A stretch of DNA of 64,000 nt from Orbaceae bacterium BiB. Its GTDB lineage: Bacteria > Pseudomonadota > Gammaproteobacteria > Enterobacterales > Orbaceae. The position numbers and the translations under genes are program-made. Below the pieces are notes generated by a model that was given only the letters and a program-made list of their open reading frames with translations, searched no databases and was not told where the DNA came from. Below are positions 47,377 through 58,955 of the stretch, piece after piece; the first letter of the stretch is position 1; each line of letters starts with the position of its first letter. The stretch spans positions 2,531,210 through 2,595,209 of the forward strand of contig CP133958.1 in assembly GCA_036251205.1 (NCBI GenBank), read 5' to 3'.

Positions 47377-48447
47377 ATGAAATCGGTATGTGTATTAGGT
47401 AATGGTCAATTAGGTAGAATGCTTAGACAAGCAGGAGAACCACTCGGTATTCATGTTTATCCAGTAGGTTTAGATGTTGAACCCTCTTCGGTTCCTTATC
47501 AAAATTCAGTAATCACAGCTGAAATTGAACGCTGGCCAGATACTCCTTTTACACAGATTTTAGCGCAACATAACGGTTTTATTAATCGGGATATTTTCCC
47601 CATTATCGCTGACCGTTTGACTCAAAAACAGTTATTAGATCGTTTATCTTTACCCACTGCACCATGGGCTGTACTCGATGATCATAATAATTGGCCAGCA
47701 CTTTTTACTAGCTTGAGTGAGCGTTTGATTGTTAAGCGACGAGTTGGTGGTTATGATGGTCGAGGACAATGGCGAGTTACTAATGATACTACCCATCAAG
47801 TACCTGCTGACGCTTATCAAACATCAATTGTAGAGAAAGCGATTAATTTTACAGAAGAGATGTCACTTGTTGGTGCTCGAAATCGCCAAGGCCATTGTGT
47901 ATTTTATCCATTAACTCATAATCTACATCAAGATGGCATTTTAAAAATGAGTGTAGCTTTTCCTAATGCGAATAATCAGTTACAGCAACAAGCACAAATA
48001 ATGCTTAGTAAAATTATGGATAAACTCAATTATGTTGGTGTCATGGCTATGGAGTGTTTTCTTGTTGATGGTCAACTGTTAATTAATGAGTTAGCACCAA
48101 GAGTGCATAACAGTGGTCACTGGACCCAAAATGGTGCTTCAGTGAGTCAATTTGAGTTACACTTGCGGGCAATTTTAGATTTACCATTACCCAATCCAAC
48201 GGTATTTGCACCAGCTGTTATGGTGAATTTAATTGGTACTGAGTATAATCTAAGTTGGTTAGCTCAATCGTTGGTACACTTACATTGGTATGATAAAGAG
48301 GTGAGATCGGGCCGTAAAGTTGGACATTTAAATCTGACTCATTTGAATACATCGTATCTTTGTGATTGTTTAACTGCTTTAATTCCAACGTTACCTTACG
48401 ATTATCAGTCAGCTATCGCTTGGGCACAAACTAAACTAAATTCATAA
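47377..48447 (+). CDS. purK: 5-(carboxyamino)imidazole ribonucleotide synthase PurK
   Basis: PurK uses ATP and bicarbonate to make N5-CAIR, the PurE substrate. The 356-residue ATP-grasp protein begins [20 protein letters not shown], has [11 protein letters not shown] near residue 127, [12 protein letters not shown] near residue 161 and the metal-binding [14 protein letters not shown] near residue 242. It follows purE in one operon; dgt lies 19 bases downstream in the same direction. Confidence 0.97.
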   Translation: MKSVCVLGNGQLGRMLRQAGEPLGIHVYPVGLDVEPSSVPYQNSVITAEIERWPDTPFTQILAQHNGFINRDIFPIIADRLTQKQLLDRLSLPTAPWAVLDDHNNWPALFTSLSERLIVKRRVGGYDGRGQWRVTNDTTHQVPADAYQTSIVEKAINFTEEMSLVGARNRQGHCVFYPLTHNLHQDGILKMSVAFPNANNQLQQQAQIMLSKIMDKLNYVGVMAMECFLVDGQLLINELAPRVHNSGHWTQNGASVSQFELHLRAILDLPLPNPTVFAPAVMVNLIGTEYNLSWLAQSLVHLHWYDKEVRSGRKVGHLNLTHLNTSYLCDCLTALIPTLPYDYQSAIAWAQTKLNS

Positions 48448-48466
48448 AAAAGTTGAGAGTATCAGA

Positions 48467-49939
48467 ATGATCAATTTTCATAGCAAAATCAGTTATCAGC
48501 GCCATGTTGGAAAACAGAAAGAGTGTTTATCTGACGAGTATTCATTGGTGCGTTGCTTTGAAAGTGATCGAGGTCGAATTCTAAACTCAGCTGCGATTCG
48601 GAGATTACAACAAAAAACTCAGGTCTTTCCCTTAGAGCGCAATTCAGTTGTACGTACTCGCTTAACCCACTCACTGGAAGTTCAACAAGTGGGACGATAT
48701 ATTGTAAAAGAAATTTATCAACGTCTTGCTTGTGCTCATCAATTAAAACACTATGGCTTAGATAAAATAGGTGTTGTGTTCGAAAGTTTAGTTGAAATGG
48801 CTTGTTTAATGCATGATATTGGCAATCCACCATTTGGCCATTTTGGTGAAGCGGCGATTAATCATTGGTTTACCCATCGTTTAGGAATCGGCAGAACATC
48901 GGACTATACCATGTTAAATGAGCAATCTGATCAGCCTGAACTCAATATCTTGCGTAAGAAAATTCGACAAGATTTATGCCATTTTGAAGGAAATGCTCAA
49001 GCAATCCGTCTTGTACATACGATTTTGAAACTTAACTTAACTTACTCACAAATCGCGTGTATTTTAAAATATTCTAAACCTGCCTATTGGACTGAAGCGA
49101 TACCGCCTGAGTTTAGTTATTTAATGAAAAAGCCGGGCTTCTATCTTTCTGAAGAACCGTTTGTTAACGCGTTACTTGAGAGCTTTGGGCAAAAAACCTT
49201 TCACCGCTATCCATTGGTTTATATTATGGAGGCGGCAGATGATATCTCTTACTGTATTGCTGATTTAGAAGATGCTGTAGAAAAGCGTATCTTTACTGTT
49301 GAACAGCTATACCAATATCTGCTTGATGAATGGGGGCCAATGAAAGAAGATGATCTATTTGATAGAGTAGTGACAAGAGCCTTTAAGAGTTTACAATACC
49401 CATTAAGTGCTGATCAATTTTTTATGTATCTCCGCGTTAATACAATTGGTAAGCTAGTCCCACATGCTGCTGAGCGTTTTATTGAAAATATTGATACGAT
49501 TTATGATGGATCATTTAATCACGCCTTACTTGAAGATCATGATGCAGAATTTAAGTTACTAGAGATCTTTAAAAAGGTAGGCTTTAAATATGTATTTAAT
49601 CATGAATCGGTAGAAAATATTGAACTGCAAGGCTACCGTATCATTAGTGGTTTATTAGATATTTATAGTCCACTACTGGCAATGCCTGTCGCTGATTTTA
49701 GTAAACTGGTGAAAGAAGGGCGACACAATCACTATATGATCGAAACGCGTTTATATCATAAGCTATCGGCTAAACACTGCATTGCTTATGAAGAAGCTGT
49801 AACGCAGCTTAACCAAGATGACCCATCGTTTACGGTCTGGGAGTTTTATTACCGAGCTCGTTTATTACAAGATTATATCAGCGGAATGACTGATCATTTT
49901 GCTTATGATGAATATCGCAAGTTAATGGTGAGTGATTAG
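48467..49939 (+). CDS. dgt: deoxyguanosinetriphosphate triphosphohydrolase
   Basis: Dgt hydrolyses dGTP to deoxyguanosine and triphosphate. The 490-residue HD-domain protein has [20 protein letters not shown] near residue 63 (first His), [20 protein letters not shown] near residue 109 (HD pair) and [20 protein letters not shown] near residue 257 (last Asp). Length near 505 matches type 1 E. coli Dgt rather than the shorter type. It is 19 bases after purK, so the purine genes are probably cotranscribed. Its stop codon overlaps an NtrC-like site. Confidence 0.94.
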   Translation: MINFHSKISYQRHVGKQKECLSDEYSLVRCFESDRGRILNSAAIRRLQQKTQVFPLERNSVVRTRLTHSLEVQQVGRYIVKEIYQRLACAHQLKHYGLDKIGVVFESLVEMACLMHDIGNPPFGHFGEAAINHWFTHRLGIGRTSDYTMLNEQSDQPELNILRKKIRQDLCHFEGNAQAIRLVHTILKLNLTYSQIACILKYSKPAYWTEAIPPEFSYLMKKPGFYLSEEPFVNALLESFGQKTFHRYPLVYIMEAADDISYCIADLEDAVEKRIFTVEQLYQYLLDEWGPMKEDDLFDRVVTRAFKSLQYPLSADQFFMYLRVNTIGKLVPHAAERFIENIDTIYDGSFNHALLEDHDAEFKLLEIFKKVGFKYVFNHESVENIELQGYRIISGLLDIYSPLLAMPVADFSKLVKEGRHNHYMIETRLYHKLSAKHCIAYEEAVTQLNQDDPSFTVWEFYYRARLLQDYISGMTDHFAYDEYRKLMVSD

Positions 49940-49954
49940 CACCGCAATGGTGCA
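49938..49954 (+). promoter_or_regulatory. NtrC-like enhancer site upstream of glnK
   Basis: The 17-mer contains GCACC-N5-GGTGC, the perfect inverted core of the NtrC consensus, with TGCA on the right. It lies about 237 bases upstream of the expected glnK transcription start and overlaps the dgt stop codon. NtrC can act at that distance by DNA looping. The match is seen; binding is inferred. Confidence 0.65.
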
Positions 49955-50157
49955 ATATCACCTATCTGTTCTAAAGTAATTATTTCGATTGCTTATCAAA
50001 CATTCTATCTATCATCTTATTCTTATCCACTTACTACAGATAAGAGAGATTACCCTATCTATTTTAATATAATTTTTTCGTTAAATTATTGTTGTAAAGT
50101 GTAATTCTAGTATAAAAATAACTTGAATTTATGGAAATAATTACTCAATGCGACTGT

Positions 50158-50173
50158 TGGCATAACATTTGCA
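50158..50173 (+). promoter_or_regulatory. sigma-54 promoter of glnK-amtB
   Basis: TGGCAT and TTGCA place the invariant GG (50159-50160) and GC (50171-50172) exactly 10 bases apart, the -24/-12 geometry. The start point would be near 50184, about 27 bases before the glnK ATG. This fits nitrogen-limited expression of the operon. Confidence 0.9.
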
Positions 50174-50207
50174 GTACCTTAATTGACATTTCAATTATGA
50201 GGAGTAA

Positions 50208-50549
<342 letters not shown>

Positions 50550-50595
50550 CGTATAGATGACCGATGATGAATAACTTGATAACAGGATTTTGATT

Positions 50596-51894
50596 ATGTT
50601 TAAAAAATTATTATTACTTTTAGTTATTTTGGTTTCCACCAGCGCGTTTGCTGATGAAGTTATTGTGGAACCGGTAATGAGTACTGTTGATAAGGCAGAC
50701 AATGGATTTATGATGATTTGTACGGCATTAGTCTTATTTATGTCGGTACCTGGAATTGCTCTATTTTATGGTGGATTATTACGTTCTAAAAACGTACTTT
50801 CGATGTTATCACAAGTATTATTCACCTTTTCGTTAATTGCCGTATTATGGATTTTGTACGGTTATTCTCTCGCTTTTGGGGAAGGGAACTGGTTTTATGG
50901 TAACTTTGATTGGCTTTTATTGTCAGGTATTAAACCAACGGATGCCTCTGGAACAATATATCAATTTATTTGGATTGCTTTTCAGGGATCATTCGCCTGT
51001 ATTACATGTTGTTTAATCCCTGGCGCTTTTGCTGAAAGAATCAAGTTTCCAGCGGTTATTATTTTTATGATAATTTGGTTTACTTTCTCTTATATTCCAA
51101 TGGCTCACATGGTATGGGGCGGCGGCATATTAGGTGATGAAGGTGCATTAGACTTTGCTGGTGGTACTGTTGTTCATATTAATGCGGCGGTTGCAGGGTT
51201 AGTGGGTGCATACTTTATTAAAAAACGTTTAGGGTTTAATAAAGAAGCACTTAAGCCATTCAATTTACCTTATGTCTATTTAGGGGCTGCAATTCTTTAT
51301 ATCGGATGGTTTGGCTTTAATGCGGGATCTGCTGTACAAGCTAATGAGATTGCTGGTTTAGCTTTTATTAATACGGTTGCAGCAACGGCCGCGGCAGTTC
51401 TTTCATGGTCAGCGGTTGAATGGATACATCGTGGTAAGCCTTCTTGTTTAGGGGCCTGTTCTGGAGTTATCGCTGGGTTAGTCGGTATCACGCCAGCTGC
51501 GGGTTTTGTTGGTGTTGGTGGTGCATTAATTATTGGTCTAATTTGTGGTGCGATGGGTGTTTGGGGCGTATCTGTATTAAAACGAATGTTGCGAGTTGAT
51601 GATACCTGTGACGTATTTGGCGTACATGGTGTATGTGGGATTGTCGGTTGCTTATTAACTGGAATATTTACTGCTGATTCACTCGGCGGCGTCGGTTATG
51701 CCGAAGGAGTAACCATGCTATCTCAAGTAGGAGTTCAAGCGATGAGTATTATCACTTGTGTTATTTGGACTGGTGTTGTTGCTTTCATTGCCTTCAAAGT
51801 TGCAGATAAACTAGTTGGTTTAAGAGTATCTGAAGAACATGAACGAGAAGGTCTTGATATTAACAGTCACGGTGAAAGTGCTTTTAATCACTAA
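50596..51894 (+). CDS. amtB: ammonium channel AmtB
   Basis: AmtB conducts ammonium across the inner membrane. The start ATG 50596 gives a 432-residue precursor with a signal peptide (MFKKLLLLLVILVSTSAFA) and 11 spans. Conserved features are the first family block GIALFYGGLLRSKNVLSML, the pore His in MAHMVWGGG and the second His in VFGVHGVCGIVGCLL. An in-frame TTG upstream at 50590 is not needed. It forms one operon with glnK. Confidence 0.96.
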   Translation: MFKKLLLLLVILVSTSAFADEVIVEPVMSTVDKADNGFMMICTALVLFMSVPGIALFYGGLLRSKNVLSMLSQVLFTFSLIAVLWILYGYSLAFGEGNWFYGNFDWLLLSGIKPTDASGTIYQFIWIAFQGSFACITCCLIPGAFAERIKFPAVIIFMIIWFTFSYIPMAHMVWGGGILGDEGALDFAGGTVVHINAAVAGLVGAYFIKKRLGFNKEALKPFNLPYVYLGAAILYIGWFGFNAGSAVQANEIAGLAFINTVAATAAAVLSWSAVEWIHRGKPSCLGACSGVIAGLVGITPAAGFVGVGGALIIGLICGAMGVWGVSVLKRMLRVDDTCDVFGVHGVCGIVGCLLTGIFTADSLGGVGYAEGVTMLSQVGVQAMSIITCVIWTGVVAFIAFKVADKLVGLRVSEEHEREGLDINSHGESAFNH

Positions 51895-51917
51895 TTATTG
51901 ACGATATTGAATATAAT

Positions 51918-51948
51918 AAGGGCTAGATTAACTAGCCCTTTATTTTTA
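51918..51948. terminator. terminator between amtB and hslU
   Basis: AAGGGCTAG (51918-51926) pairs with CTAGCCCTT (51932-51940), followed by TATTTTTA. It lies between convergent genes. Confidence 0.88.
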
Positions 51949-51969
51949 CTTGGAGAAAATTATTTAAGA

Positions 51970-53301
51970 TTAAAGAATAAATTTACTTAAATCCTCATCT
52001 GCGACAAGTTTATCTAAGTGACCACTTACATACTCAGCATCGATTGTGATAGTTGTACCATTTAGTTCGCTCGCATCGAAAGAGACTTCTTCCATTAATC
52101 GTTCAAGTACGGTATGTAGACGACGAGCTCCGATGTTTTCATTTTGTTCATTGACCTGCCATGCCGATTGTGCAATTTTACGAATACCATCTTCGGTAAA
52201 CTCAATATTGACGCCTTCGGTTGCCATAAGTGCTTTATACTGTACGGTTAATGATGCATTTGGCTCGGTTAAAATACGTTCGAAATCTTCGGTAGTTAAT
52301 GCCTGTAATTCAACACGAATTGGTAAACGGCCTTGTAGTTCAGGAATTAAATCAGATGGACTTGCCGTCTGGAATGCTCCTGATGCGATAAATAAAATAT
52401 GGTCCGTTTTTACTGCACCATGTTTAGTAGATACAGTACATCCTTCAACTAATGGTAATAAGTCACGCTGTACACCTTCACGAGAAACATCCACTCCTGA
52501 TGTATTACCATTACGTTTACAGACTTTATCAATCTCATCAATAAATACGATACCATTTTGCTCTACAGCTTCAATCGCTTCATGTTTCAGCTCTTCTGGA
52601 TTAACGAGTTTTGCAGCTTCTTCTTCAATAAGTAGCTTAAAAGCATCTTTAATTTTCATTTTACGTGGTTTAGTTTTTTGTCCACCTAAATTTTGGAACA
52701 TAGATTGTAACTGGCTAGTCATCTCTTCCATACCAGGAGGTGCCATAATTTCAACACCGATATTGACGCCAGAAACTTCAATCTCAATCTCTTTATCGTC
52801 TAAGCTGCCTTCGCGTAATTTTTTACGAAAAGCTTGTCTTGCAGTCGAGTCAGTATTTCCTTCTACTTGTCCCCAGCCATCTTTTGCTGGTGGAACAAGA
52901 ACATCTAAAATACGCTCTTCAGCTAACTCTTCAGCACGGTTACGATTTTTTTCGATCGCTTGCCCACGAATCATCTTTACCGCTGAATCGGTTAAATCAC
53001 GAATGATGGAGTCAACTTCTTTACCGACATAACCTACTTCAGTAAATTTAGTCGCTTCAACTTTAATAAAGGGTGCATTTGCCAATTTAGCAAGACGACG
53101 TGCAATTTCAGTTTTACCTACACCGGTTGGTCCGATCATTAGGATATTTTTAGGTGTCACTTCATGACGTAAAGCTTCATTAAGTTGCATACGACGCCAA
53201 CGGTTACGTAAAGCAATGGCAACGGAACGCTTGGCTTTATCTTGACCAATAATATGTTGGTTAAGTTCGCTAACTATCTCTCTAGGAGTCATTTCAGACA
53301 T
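51970..53301 (-). CDS. hslU: HslU ATPase of the HslUV protease
   Basis: HslU is a hexameric AAA+ unfoldase that feeds proteins to HslV. The 443-residue protein has Walker [16 protein letters not shown] near residue 56, the I-domain with its characteristic charged insertion (about residues 110-240), Walker [12 protein letters not shown] near residue 250 and the sensor block [11 protein letters not shown]. The C-terminus ends DLSKFIL, which docks into HslV. It lies 65 bases downstream of hslV. Confidence 0.97.
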   Translation of the reverse strand: MSEMTPREIVSELNQHIIGQDKAKRSVAIALRNRWRRMQLNEALRHEVTPKNILMIGPTGVGKTEIARRLAKLANAPFIKVEATKFTEVGYVGKEVDSIIRDLTDSAVKMIRGQAIEKNRNRAEELAEERILDVLVPPAKDGWGQVEGNTDSTARQAFRKKLREGSLDDKEIEIEVSGVNIGVEIMAPPGMEEMTSQLQSMFQNLGGQKTKPRKMKIKDAFKLLIEEEAAKLVNPEELKHEAIEAVEQNGIVFIDEIDKVCKRNGNTSGVDVSREGVQRDLLPLVEGCTVSTKHGAVKTDHILFIASGAFQTASPSDLIPELQGRLPIRVELQALTTEDFERILTEPNASLTVQYKALMATEGVNIEFTEDGIRKIAQSAWQVNEQNENIGARRLHTVLERLMEEVSFDASELNGTTITIDAEYVSGHLDKLVADEDLSKFIL

Positions 53302-53366
53302 AATCTATTCTCTTTAAATTCAGTTATACATTAATCATCACGTTACTTATTATAACGAGACCTATA

Positions 53367-53894
53367 TTAATAATTTAATTCTTCAATAGTTTGGTAACCA
53401 TTAGTATAGACACAAATATCCCCAGCAATGGTGAGCGATTTTTGCACAATATCACGAGCTGATAGTTCTGTACTATCTAATAGTGCTCGGGCAGCCGCTT
53501 GAGCATAAGGTCCACCAGAACCAATTGCGATCAAATCATCTTCTGGTTGGATAACATCACCTGTTCCCGTAATAATCAATGATGCGGTTTCATCTGCCAC
53601 AGCTAGTAATGCTTCAAGCTTGCGTAACATGCGATCGGTACGCCAATCTTTTGCTAATTCAACAGCCGCTTTCGTTAAATGTCCTTGGTGCATTTCCAGT
53701 TTACGTTCAAACAGTTCAAATAGGGTAAAAGCATCTGCCGTACCACCAGCAAAGCCAGCAATGACTTTATTGTTATAGAGACGACGAACTTTTTTAGCAT
53801 TCCCTTTCATGATTATTCTTTCACCTAGGGTAACTTGTCCATCACCACCAATGACAACTTGTCCATTACGACGGACGCTAACAATTGTAGTCAC
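53367..53894 (-). CDS. hslV: HslV protease subunit
   Basis: HslV is the proteasome-like peptidase of HslUV. The 175-residue product begins [20 protein letters not shown]; the first Met is removed to expose the catalytic Thr. It starts at GTG 53894, as in E. coli, after [27 protein letters not shown] and [16 protein letters not shown] are conserved. I see no clear sigma-32 promoter upstream in the 500-base gap. Confidence 0.97.
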   Translation of the reverse strand: MTTIVSVRRNGQVVIGGDGQVTLGERIIMKGNAKKVRRLYNNKVIAGFAGGTADAFTLFELFERKLEMHQGHLTKAAVELAKDWRTDRMLRKLEALLAVADETASLIITGTGDVIQPEDDLIAIGSGGPYAQAAARALLDSTELSARDIVQKSLTIAGDICVYTNGYQTIEELNY

Positions 53895-54545
<651 letters not shown>

Positions 54546-54558
54546 TATTTAAAGTTGA

Positions 54559-54912
54559 GTGATTAATCGACTCACCTTTGTTCGGGAGTTACGTTTGTTA
54601 ACTCCCACCGACTTTAATCATGTTTTTAACCAGTCTACGCGGGTTAGTTCGCCGTATATTACTCTAGTTATTAGAAAAAATACTTTAAGTTATCCTCGAC
54701 TTGGGTTTGCTATTGCTAAAAAGCAAGTTAAATATGCTCATGAACGTAATCGTTTAAAAAGGGTTATTAGAGATTATTTTCGTCTAACACAACATGAGTT
54801 GCCTAAGATAGATATTATTGTTATGGCAAGGTCTACAGCTGTTGAACTTGATAACGCTGCATTGAGACAGGTATTGGATAAGTTATGGCAACGTCTCTTG
54901 TCAATACAGTAA
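54559..54912 (+). CDS. rnpA: ribonuclease P protein component
   Basis: RnpA is the protein cofactor of RNase P, which trims tRNA 5' leaders. The 117-residue basic protein has [17 protein letters not shown] near the N-terminus and the RNA-binding signature [19 protein letters not shown] near residue 60. It starts with GTG at 54559. yidD begins 28 bases before its stop. Confidence 0.95.
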   Translation: MINRLTFVRELRLLTPTDFNHVFNQSTRVSSPYITLVIRKNTLSYPRLGFAIAKKQVKYAHERNRLKRVIRDYFRLTQHELPKIDIIVMARSTAVELDNAALRQVLDKLWQRLLSIQ

Positions 54913-55211
54913 AATATAAAGTTAAACTATTTTTATTGCAGCTAATGTCGTTAGGTGCAAATAGTTTTATTTTATTAATTAGAGGTTACCAACGCTTCAT
55001 CAGTCCCCTCTTAGGCCCTCACTGTCGCTTTACACCGACCTGCTCCAATTATGCAATTATTGCATTAAAACGCTTTGGATTGATAAAAGGGAGTTGGCTA
55101 ACGGTTAAACGTGTATTAAAATGTCACCCTTTACATGAAGGAGGCGACGATCCTGTCCCGCCTCGAGAAGATAAAAACAACAGAGAAAACACGAATGGCA
55201 TCTCAACGTAA
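54885..55211 (+). CDS. yidD: membrane protein insertion efficiency factor YidD
   Basis: YidD assists YidC-dependent membrane insertion. The 108-residue protein has the family core [20 protein letters not shown] and [20 protein letters not shown], then [14 protein letters not shown], with conserved cysteines. It is longer than the usual 85 because of an N-terminal stretch of about 25 residues and an extended tail that overlaps yidC by 17 bases. The start at 54885, inside rnpA, matches the overlapping layout known elsewhere; a shorter start at 54945 is possible. Confidence 0.93.
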   Translation: MATSLVNTVKYKVKLFLLQLMSLGANSFILLIRGYQRFISPLLGPHCRFTPTCSNYAIIALKRFGLIKGSWLTVKRVLKCHPLHEGGDDPVPPREDKNNRENTNGIST

Positions 55212-56817
55212 TATTTTAATTATTGCTTTACTTTTTGTTTCTTTTTTAATTTGGCAAGCTTGGCAAAAGGATCATGAGCCTAAACCTGTAGCTGCAAATC
55301 AATTAACAGAGCAAATGACAAGTGATGATGGTTCATCAACAAGCACAGCAGGACAATCAATTGTCGTTCGTTCTGATGTCTTGTCTTTAACAATCAATAC
55401 TTATGGTGGCGATGTTCAATCGGCGCAGTTATTAAAGTATGATCAAACTTTAAATTCTCACATACCATTCCAACTATTAACAGCAAGACCTGATTTTATC
55501 TATATTGCTGAAAGTGGTTTAACTGGTAGAAATGGTCCCGATAATAGTAAACAAGGAACTCGTCCAGTTTATAGCGTTACACAAACGGAGTTTGTGTTAG
55601 CTGATGGGCAAGATGAGTTAAGAGTTCCACTAACTTATCAAAAAGATGGTGTTAATTATACTAAAGTTTATACGCTTAAACGTGGTAAATATGCGATGGA
55701 TGTTAGTTATGAAATTAACAACCAAAGTAGTCAACCAATTGAAGTCGCAATGTATGGTCAATTAAAACAAACTATTGATTTACCAAGTGATATTACCACT
55801 GAAGGCGGTAGCGGACTTGGGATGAGTTCATTCCGCGGAGCTGCTTACTCAAGTTCAGAAACTAATTATAGTAAATATAGTTTTAGTGACATTACCGATA
55901 AAAATTTAGCCGTAAATTCAACAACTGGTTGGGTTGCGATGTTGCAACACTATTTTGCTTCTGCTTGGGTTCCTACGCAAGATCAAGATAATCTTTTATA
56001 TACTCGTGCGACAGCAAACAAAACTCAAGCAACAGTTGGATTTAAAGGTGAAGATACCGTTATTGATAGTGGTAAATCACAGACAATTAATGCGCAGTTA
56101 TGGTTAGGTCCTGAGATTCAAAGTGAATTAGCAGCAACAGCAAAACACTTAGATTTAATCGTTGATTATGGTTGGTTATGGTTCTTATCTCAGCCATTAT
56201 TCCATTTATTAGTCTTTATCCATGGTTTTGTTGGTAACTGGGGTGTTGCAATTATTGTAATTACCTTCATTGTACGAGGAATTTTATTCCCATTAACTCG
56301 TGCACAGTATCGTTCATTAGCAAAAATGAAGTTACTACAACCAAGATTACAAGCTTTAAAAGAGCGTTATGGTGATGATCGTCAGAAGATGAGTCAAGAG
56401 ACGATGGCTTTGTATAAACAAGAAAAGGTTAACCCATTAGGTGGTTGTTTACCTCTTATTATCCAAATGCCTATCTTCTTATCATTATTTTATATGTTAG
56501 GTAACTCAGTTGAATTACGCCAAGCACCGTTTATGTTATGGATCCAAGATTTGGCTGCTCCAGATCCATATTATATACTGCCAATATTAATGGGTGCGAC
56601 AATGTTCTTAATTCAAAAAATGTCGCCAACACCAGTCGCAGATCCGATGCAACAAAAATTAATGACTTACATGCCATTAATCTTTACGGTGTTCTTCTTA
56701 TGGTTCCCATCAGGTTTAGTTTTATACTATATCGTCAGTAACTTATTTACGATTGTTCAACAACGTATTATTTACTGGGAGCTTGAGAAGAAAGGGCTTC
56801 ATGAGAAGAAGAAATAA
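55195..56817 (+). CDS. yidC: membrane protein insertase YidC
   Basis: YidC inserts and folds inner-membrane proteins alone or with SecYEG. The start ATG 55195 gives 540 residues ([20 protein letters not shown]), close to the 548 of E. coli. It has one N-terminal span, a large periplasmic P1 domain (about 60-340) and five C-terminal spans with [20 protein letters not shown], containing the hydrophilic-groove Arg, and [20 protein letters not shown]. An in-frame codon at 55135 would lie inside yidD and is not the start. mnmE, which often follows, is absent here; nudC follows instead. Confidence 0.97.
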   Translation: MASQRNILIIALLFVSFLIWQAWQKDHEPKPVAANQLTEQMTSDDGSSTSTAGQSIVVRSDVLSLTINTYGGDVQSAQLLKYDQTLNSHIPFQLLTARPDFIYIAESGLTGRNGPDNSKQGTRPVYSVTQTEFVLADGQDELRVPLTYQKDGVNYTKVYTLKRGKYAMDVSYEINNQSSQPIEVAMYGQLKQTIDLPSDITTEGGSGLGMSSFRGAAYSSSETNYSKYSFSDITDKNLAVNSTTGWVAMLQHYFASAWVPTQDQDNLLYTRATANKTQATVGFKGEDTVIDSGKSQTINAQLWLGPEIQSELAATAKHLDLIVDYGWLWFLSQPLFHLLVFIHGFVGNWGVAIIVITFIVRGILFPLTRAQYRSLAKMKLLQPRLQALKERYGDDRQKMSQETMALYKQEKVNPLGGCLPLIIQMPIFLSLFYMLGNSVELRQAPFMLWIQDLAAPDPYYILPILMGATMFLIQKMSPTPVADPMQQKLMTYMPLIFTVFFLWFPSGLVLYYIVSNLFTIVQQRIIYWELEKKGLHEKKK

Positions 56818-56826
56818 TATATTATT

Positions 56827-56855
56827 AAGGCAGAGAATTCTCTGCCTTATTTTTA
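56827..56855 (+). terminator. yidC operon terminator
   Basis: AAGGCAGA and TCTGCCTT pair around GAATTC and lead into TATTTTTAT, 10 bases after the yidC stop. Confidence 0.88.
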
Positions 56856-56869
56856 TAGGTTAATACTAT

Positions 56870-57664
56870 ATGCAACAACAGATTATTTTAACGGGTGGTG
56901 AACAAGGTTATTGGTTTGTGAGCCTAAATGGTCGGTTATGGCTACCCAATGGCGAAGTTCCTGCAGGATTAGCCAAAGACTTTGCCTTTGTTGGTGAAAA
57001 GGCTCAACAGATCGGTGAGTGGCAAGGACAAACAGCTTGGCTTATCTGTAAAGAGATGAAAAATAGTATGGGGTCTATTCGGCCATTATTAGGAAGTACA
57101 GATCAGTCGCTATTTTTGATGGCGGGTAGAGCTGTGCAGTTGTCTGAATTCTATCGTTCACATAAATACTGTGGTTATTGCGGTAAAGATATGCATCTTA
57201 GCACTACAGAATGGTGTTGTTTATGTGCTCATTGTCATCAGCGATATTACCCACAAATATCTCCTTCAATTATTGTTGCTATTCGTAACAAAAATAAGAT
57301 CTTATTAGCTAAGCATACGAGACATAGTCAGGACAATTTATATACTGTACTTGCAGGATTTGTTGAAATTGGTGAAACAACCGAGCAAGCGGTTATTCGT
57401 GAAGTATATGAAGAGTCTCAGATCAAAATTAAAAATATTCGTTATGTAGCTTCACAGCCTTGGCCGTTTCCTAATTCAATGATGATGGCATATTTAGCTG
57501 ATTATGATGAGGGTGATATTGTTGTTGATGCCAATGAACTCGTTGAAGCTAATTGGTATCATTATAGCGAATTACCAAAGATTCCTGAGTATGGTACGGT
57601 AGCTAGACGGCTTATTGAAGATACAGTTGTACTGTGTCGAGAGTTCGATGAGTATGGTGAATAA
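56870..57664 (+). CDS. nudC: NADH pyrophosphatase and NAD-RNA decapping enzyme NudC
   Basis: NudC hydrolyses NADH and removes NAD caps from RNA 5' ends. The 264-residue protein has an N-terminal domain, the Zn-binding cysteines in [11 protein letters not shown] and WCCLCAHC (about residues 100-125), a Nudix box beginning at [14 protein letters not shown] and the NudC-specific [11 protein letters not shown]. It starts at ATG 56870 and converges on argR. Confidence 0.95.
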   Translation: MQQQIILTGGEQGYWFVSLNGRLWLPNGEVPAGLAKDFAFVGEKAQQIGEWQGQTAWLICKEMKNSMGSIRPLLGSTDQSLFLMAGRAVQLSEFYRSHKYCGYCGKDMHLSTTEWCCLCAHCHQRYYPQISPSIIVAIRNKNKILLAKHTRHSQDNLYTVLAGFVEIGETTEQAVIREVYEESQIKIKNIRYVASQPWPFPNSMMMAYLADYDEGDIVVDANELVEANWYHYSELPKIPEYGTVARRLIEDTVVLCREFDEYGE

Positions 57665-57675
57665 GTAAGTGGTTA

Positions 57676-57704
57676 TTTGAGCAAGATTAAAGCTCTTGCT
57701 CAAA
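57676..57704. terminator. hairpin between nudC and argR
   Basis: TTTGAGCAAG (57676-57685) pairs with CTTGCTCAAA (57695-57704). It covers the last codons of argR and sits just past nudC. There is no strong T tract, so termination is uncertain. Confidence 0.5.
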
Positions 57705-58157
57705 AAGATTTAAAATAGTTTGATAAAGTTTTTTTACCGTAAAACCATTTGTTGGTGTACTAAAGATCGTGTCATCTCCAGCAATAGATCCCAATATTCC
57801 TTCTGTTTTACCAATAGAATCAAGCAATCTAGCGATTAATTGGGCTGCTCCTGGGCTTGTCCGAATTACCACCATTGAGTGGTTATAATCGATATCAAGC
57901 ACTAAATTTTTTAGTGGACTTGAGGTGGTTGGTACACTAATTTCAGCCGGTAAACAGTAAACCATCTCCATTTTGACATTACGTGTTCTCACTGCACCGA
58001 ATTTAGTCAACATTCTTGAGACTTTGGACTGGTTTACATGCTCAAAACCTTGTTCTTGTAATGCCTGTACAATTTCAAGTTGTGAGCTAAACTTTTCTTG
58101 TCTTAGCATCTCTTTAAAAATTTTAATTAGATCATCAGGTTTATTGTTTGCCGTCAT
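57687..58157 (-). CDS. argR: arginine repressor ArgR
   Basis: ArgR is a hexameric, arginine-dependent repressor of arginine genes and of carAB. The 156-residue protein has a winged-helix N-terminus ([20 protein letters not shown], then [16 protein letters not shown]) and the C-terminal arginine-binding domain with [16 protein letters not shown] near residue 117. Targets with ARG boxes lie only 5 kb away (carAB, argF). An inverted repeat upstream may be its own operator. Confidence 0.96.
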   Translation of the reverse strand: MTANNKPDDLIKIFKEMLRQEKFSSQLEIVQALQEQGFEHVNQSKVSRMLTKFGAVRTRNVKMEMVYCLPAEISVPTTSSPLKNLVLDIDYNHSMVVIRTSPGAAQLIARLLDSIGKTEGILGSIAGDDTIFSTPTNGFTVKKLYQTILNLFEQEL

Positions 58158-58196
58158 CGATTTATGTACCTATCTACTCTGCACAAAGTATATAAT

Positions 58197-58215
58197 TATG
58201 CAATATTTTTGCATA
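58197..58215 (-). promoter_or_regulatory. possible ArgR self-regulatory operator
   Basis: TATGCAA and TTGCATA are inverted around 5 bases, about 40 bases upstream of argR. It is only partly like the TGAATnnnnATTCA core, so ArgR control is a guess based on known autoregulation. Confidence 0.35.
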
Positions 58216-58238
58216 AAATAAAATGATTAAATCATCTT

Positions 58239-58805
58239 TTAGCGATTCTTTTTCGGCCTAAATGCTTTAACAACATCTTCATTTGTTTCAATATAAGGAC
58301 CTTCTAGCAGCTCTATACAGTAGGGAACACTTGCAAAAACACCCGTGACTAAGACATTACCGTCGGAATCTTTTACCCCTTCAAGGGTTTGTTTTATTGA
58401 TCTCGGTTGTCCAGGTAAGTTCAGTATTAAACACTGTTTGCGAATAACACCAACTTGTCTTGATAGGATGGCTGTAGGGACAAAATGTAAACTCACTTGT
58501 CGCATCTGTTCACCAAAACCAGGCATGACTTTATCAGCTATTGCAAGTGTTGCATCCGGTGTGACATCTCTTTTAGCTGGTCCTGTTCCGCCCGTAGTTA
58601 GGATTAAATGGCAGTTAAGTTGATCAACTAATTCTATTAACATATTTTCAACAAGAGGCTGCTCATCCGCTATTAGTCGTGATTCTATAACAAAATCGCC
58701 TTTTATTGCCTGTTGTAACCAGTTTTTTAATTCAGGAATACCTTTATCTTCGTAAACGCCTGAGGATGCTCTATCTGAAACAGAGATTAAACCGATTTTT
58801 AACAT
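58239..58805 (-). CDS. mog: molybdopterin adenylyltransferase
   Basis: Mog adenylates molybdopterin before molybdate insertion. The 188-residue protein has IGLISVSDRASSGVYEDKGI at the start, ILTTGGTGPAKRDVTPDATL near residue 68 and LNLPGQPRSIKQTLEG near 130, nearly as in E. coli. It lacks a few residues at both ends compared with the 195 of E. coli. It stands alone. Its presence implies molybdoenzymes in this organism. Confidence 0.95.
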   Translation of the reverse strand: MLKIGLISVSDRASSGVYEDKGIPELKNWLQQAIKGDFVIESRLIADEQPLVENMLIELVDQLNCHLILTTGGTGPAKRDVTPDATLAIADKVMPGFGEQMRQVSLHFVPTAILSRQVGVIRKQCLILNLPGQPRSIKQTLEGVKDSDGNVLVTGVFASVPYCIELLEGPYIETNEDVVKAFRPKKNR

Positions 58806-58909
58806 ATTGAGTCCTTTTATATTTGATAATTCTATTTATTATAGCAAAAATGATTGGCTTAAGTCGTCGGCTGATTGTGATTTCTATAAATCTAGTTAAT
58901 GTATGAAGT

Positions 58910-58935
58910 GCCAGTATACTTATAAATATACTGGC
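58910..58935. terminator. hairpin downstream of carB
   Basis: GCCAGTATA (58910-58918) and TATACTGGC (58927-58935) form a perfect 9-bp stem with an 8-base loop, 21 bases past the carB stop. There is no T tract. Confidence 0.5.
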
Positions 58936-58955
58936 GATTAGTTATTTTTAATTAT

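Noticed and set aside
50025-50034. TTATCCACT in the dgt-glnK gap as a DnaA box
   Set aside because: A single isolated 8 of 9 match in AT-rich sequence is not meaningful.
52046-53032. Long ORF opposite hslU
   Set aside because: Antisense shadow of a highly conserved gene, with an implausible serine- and arginine-rich product.
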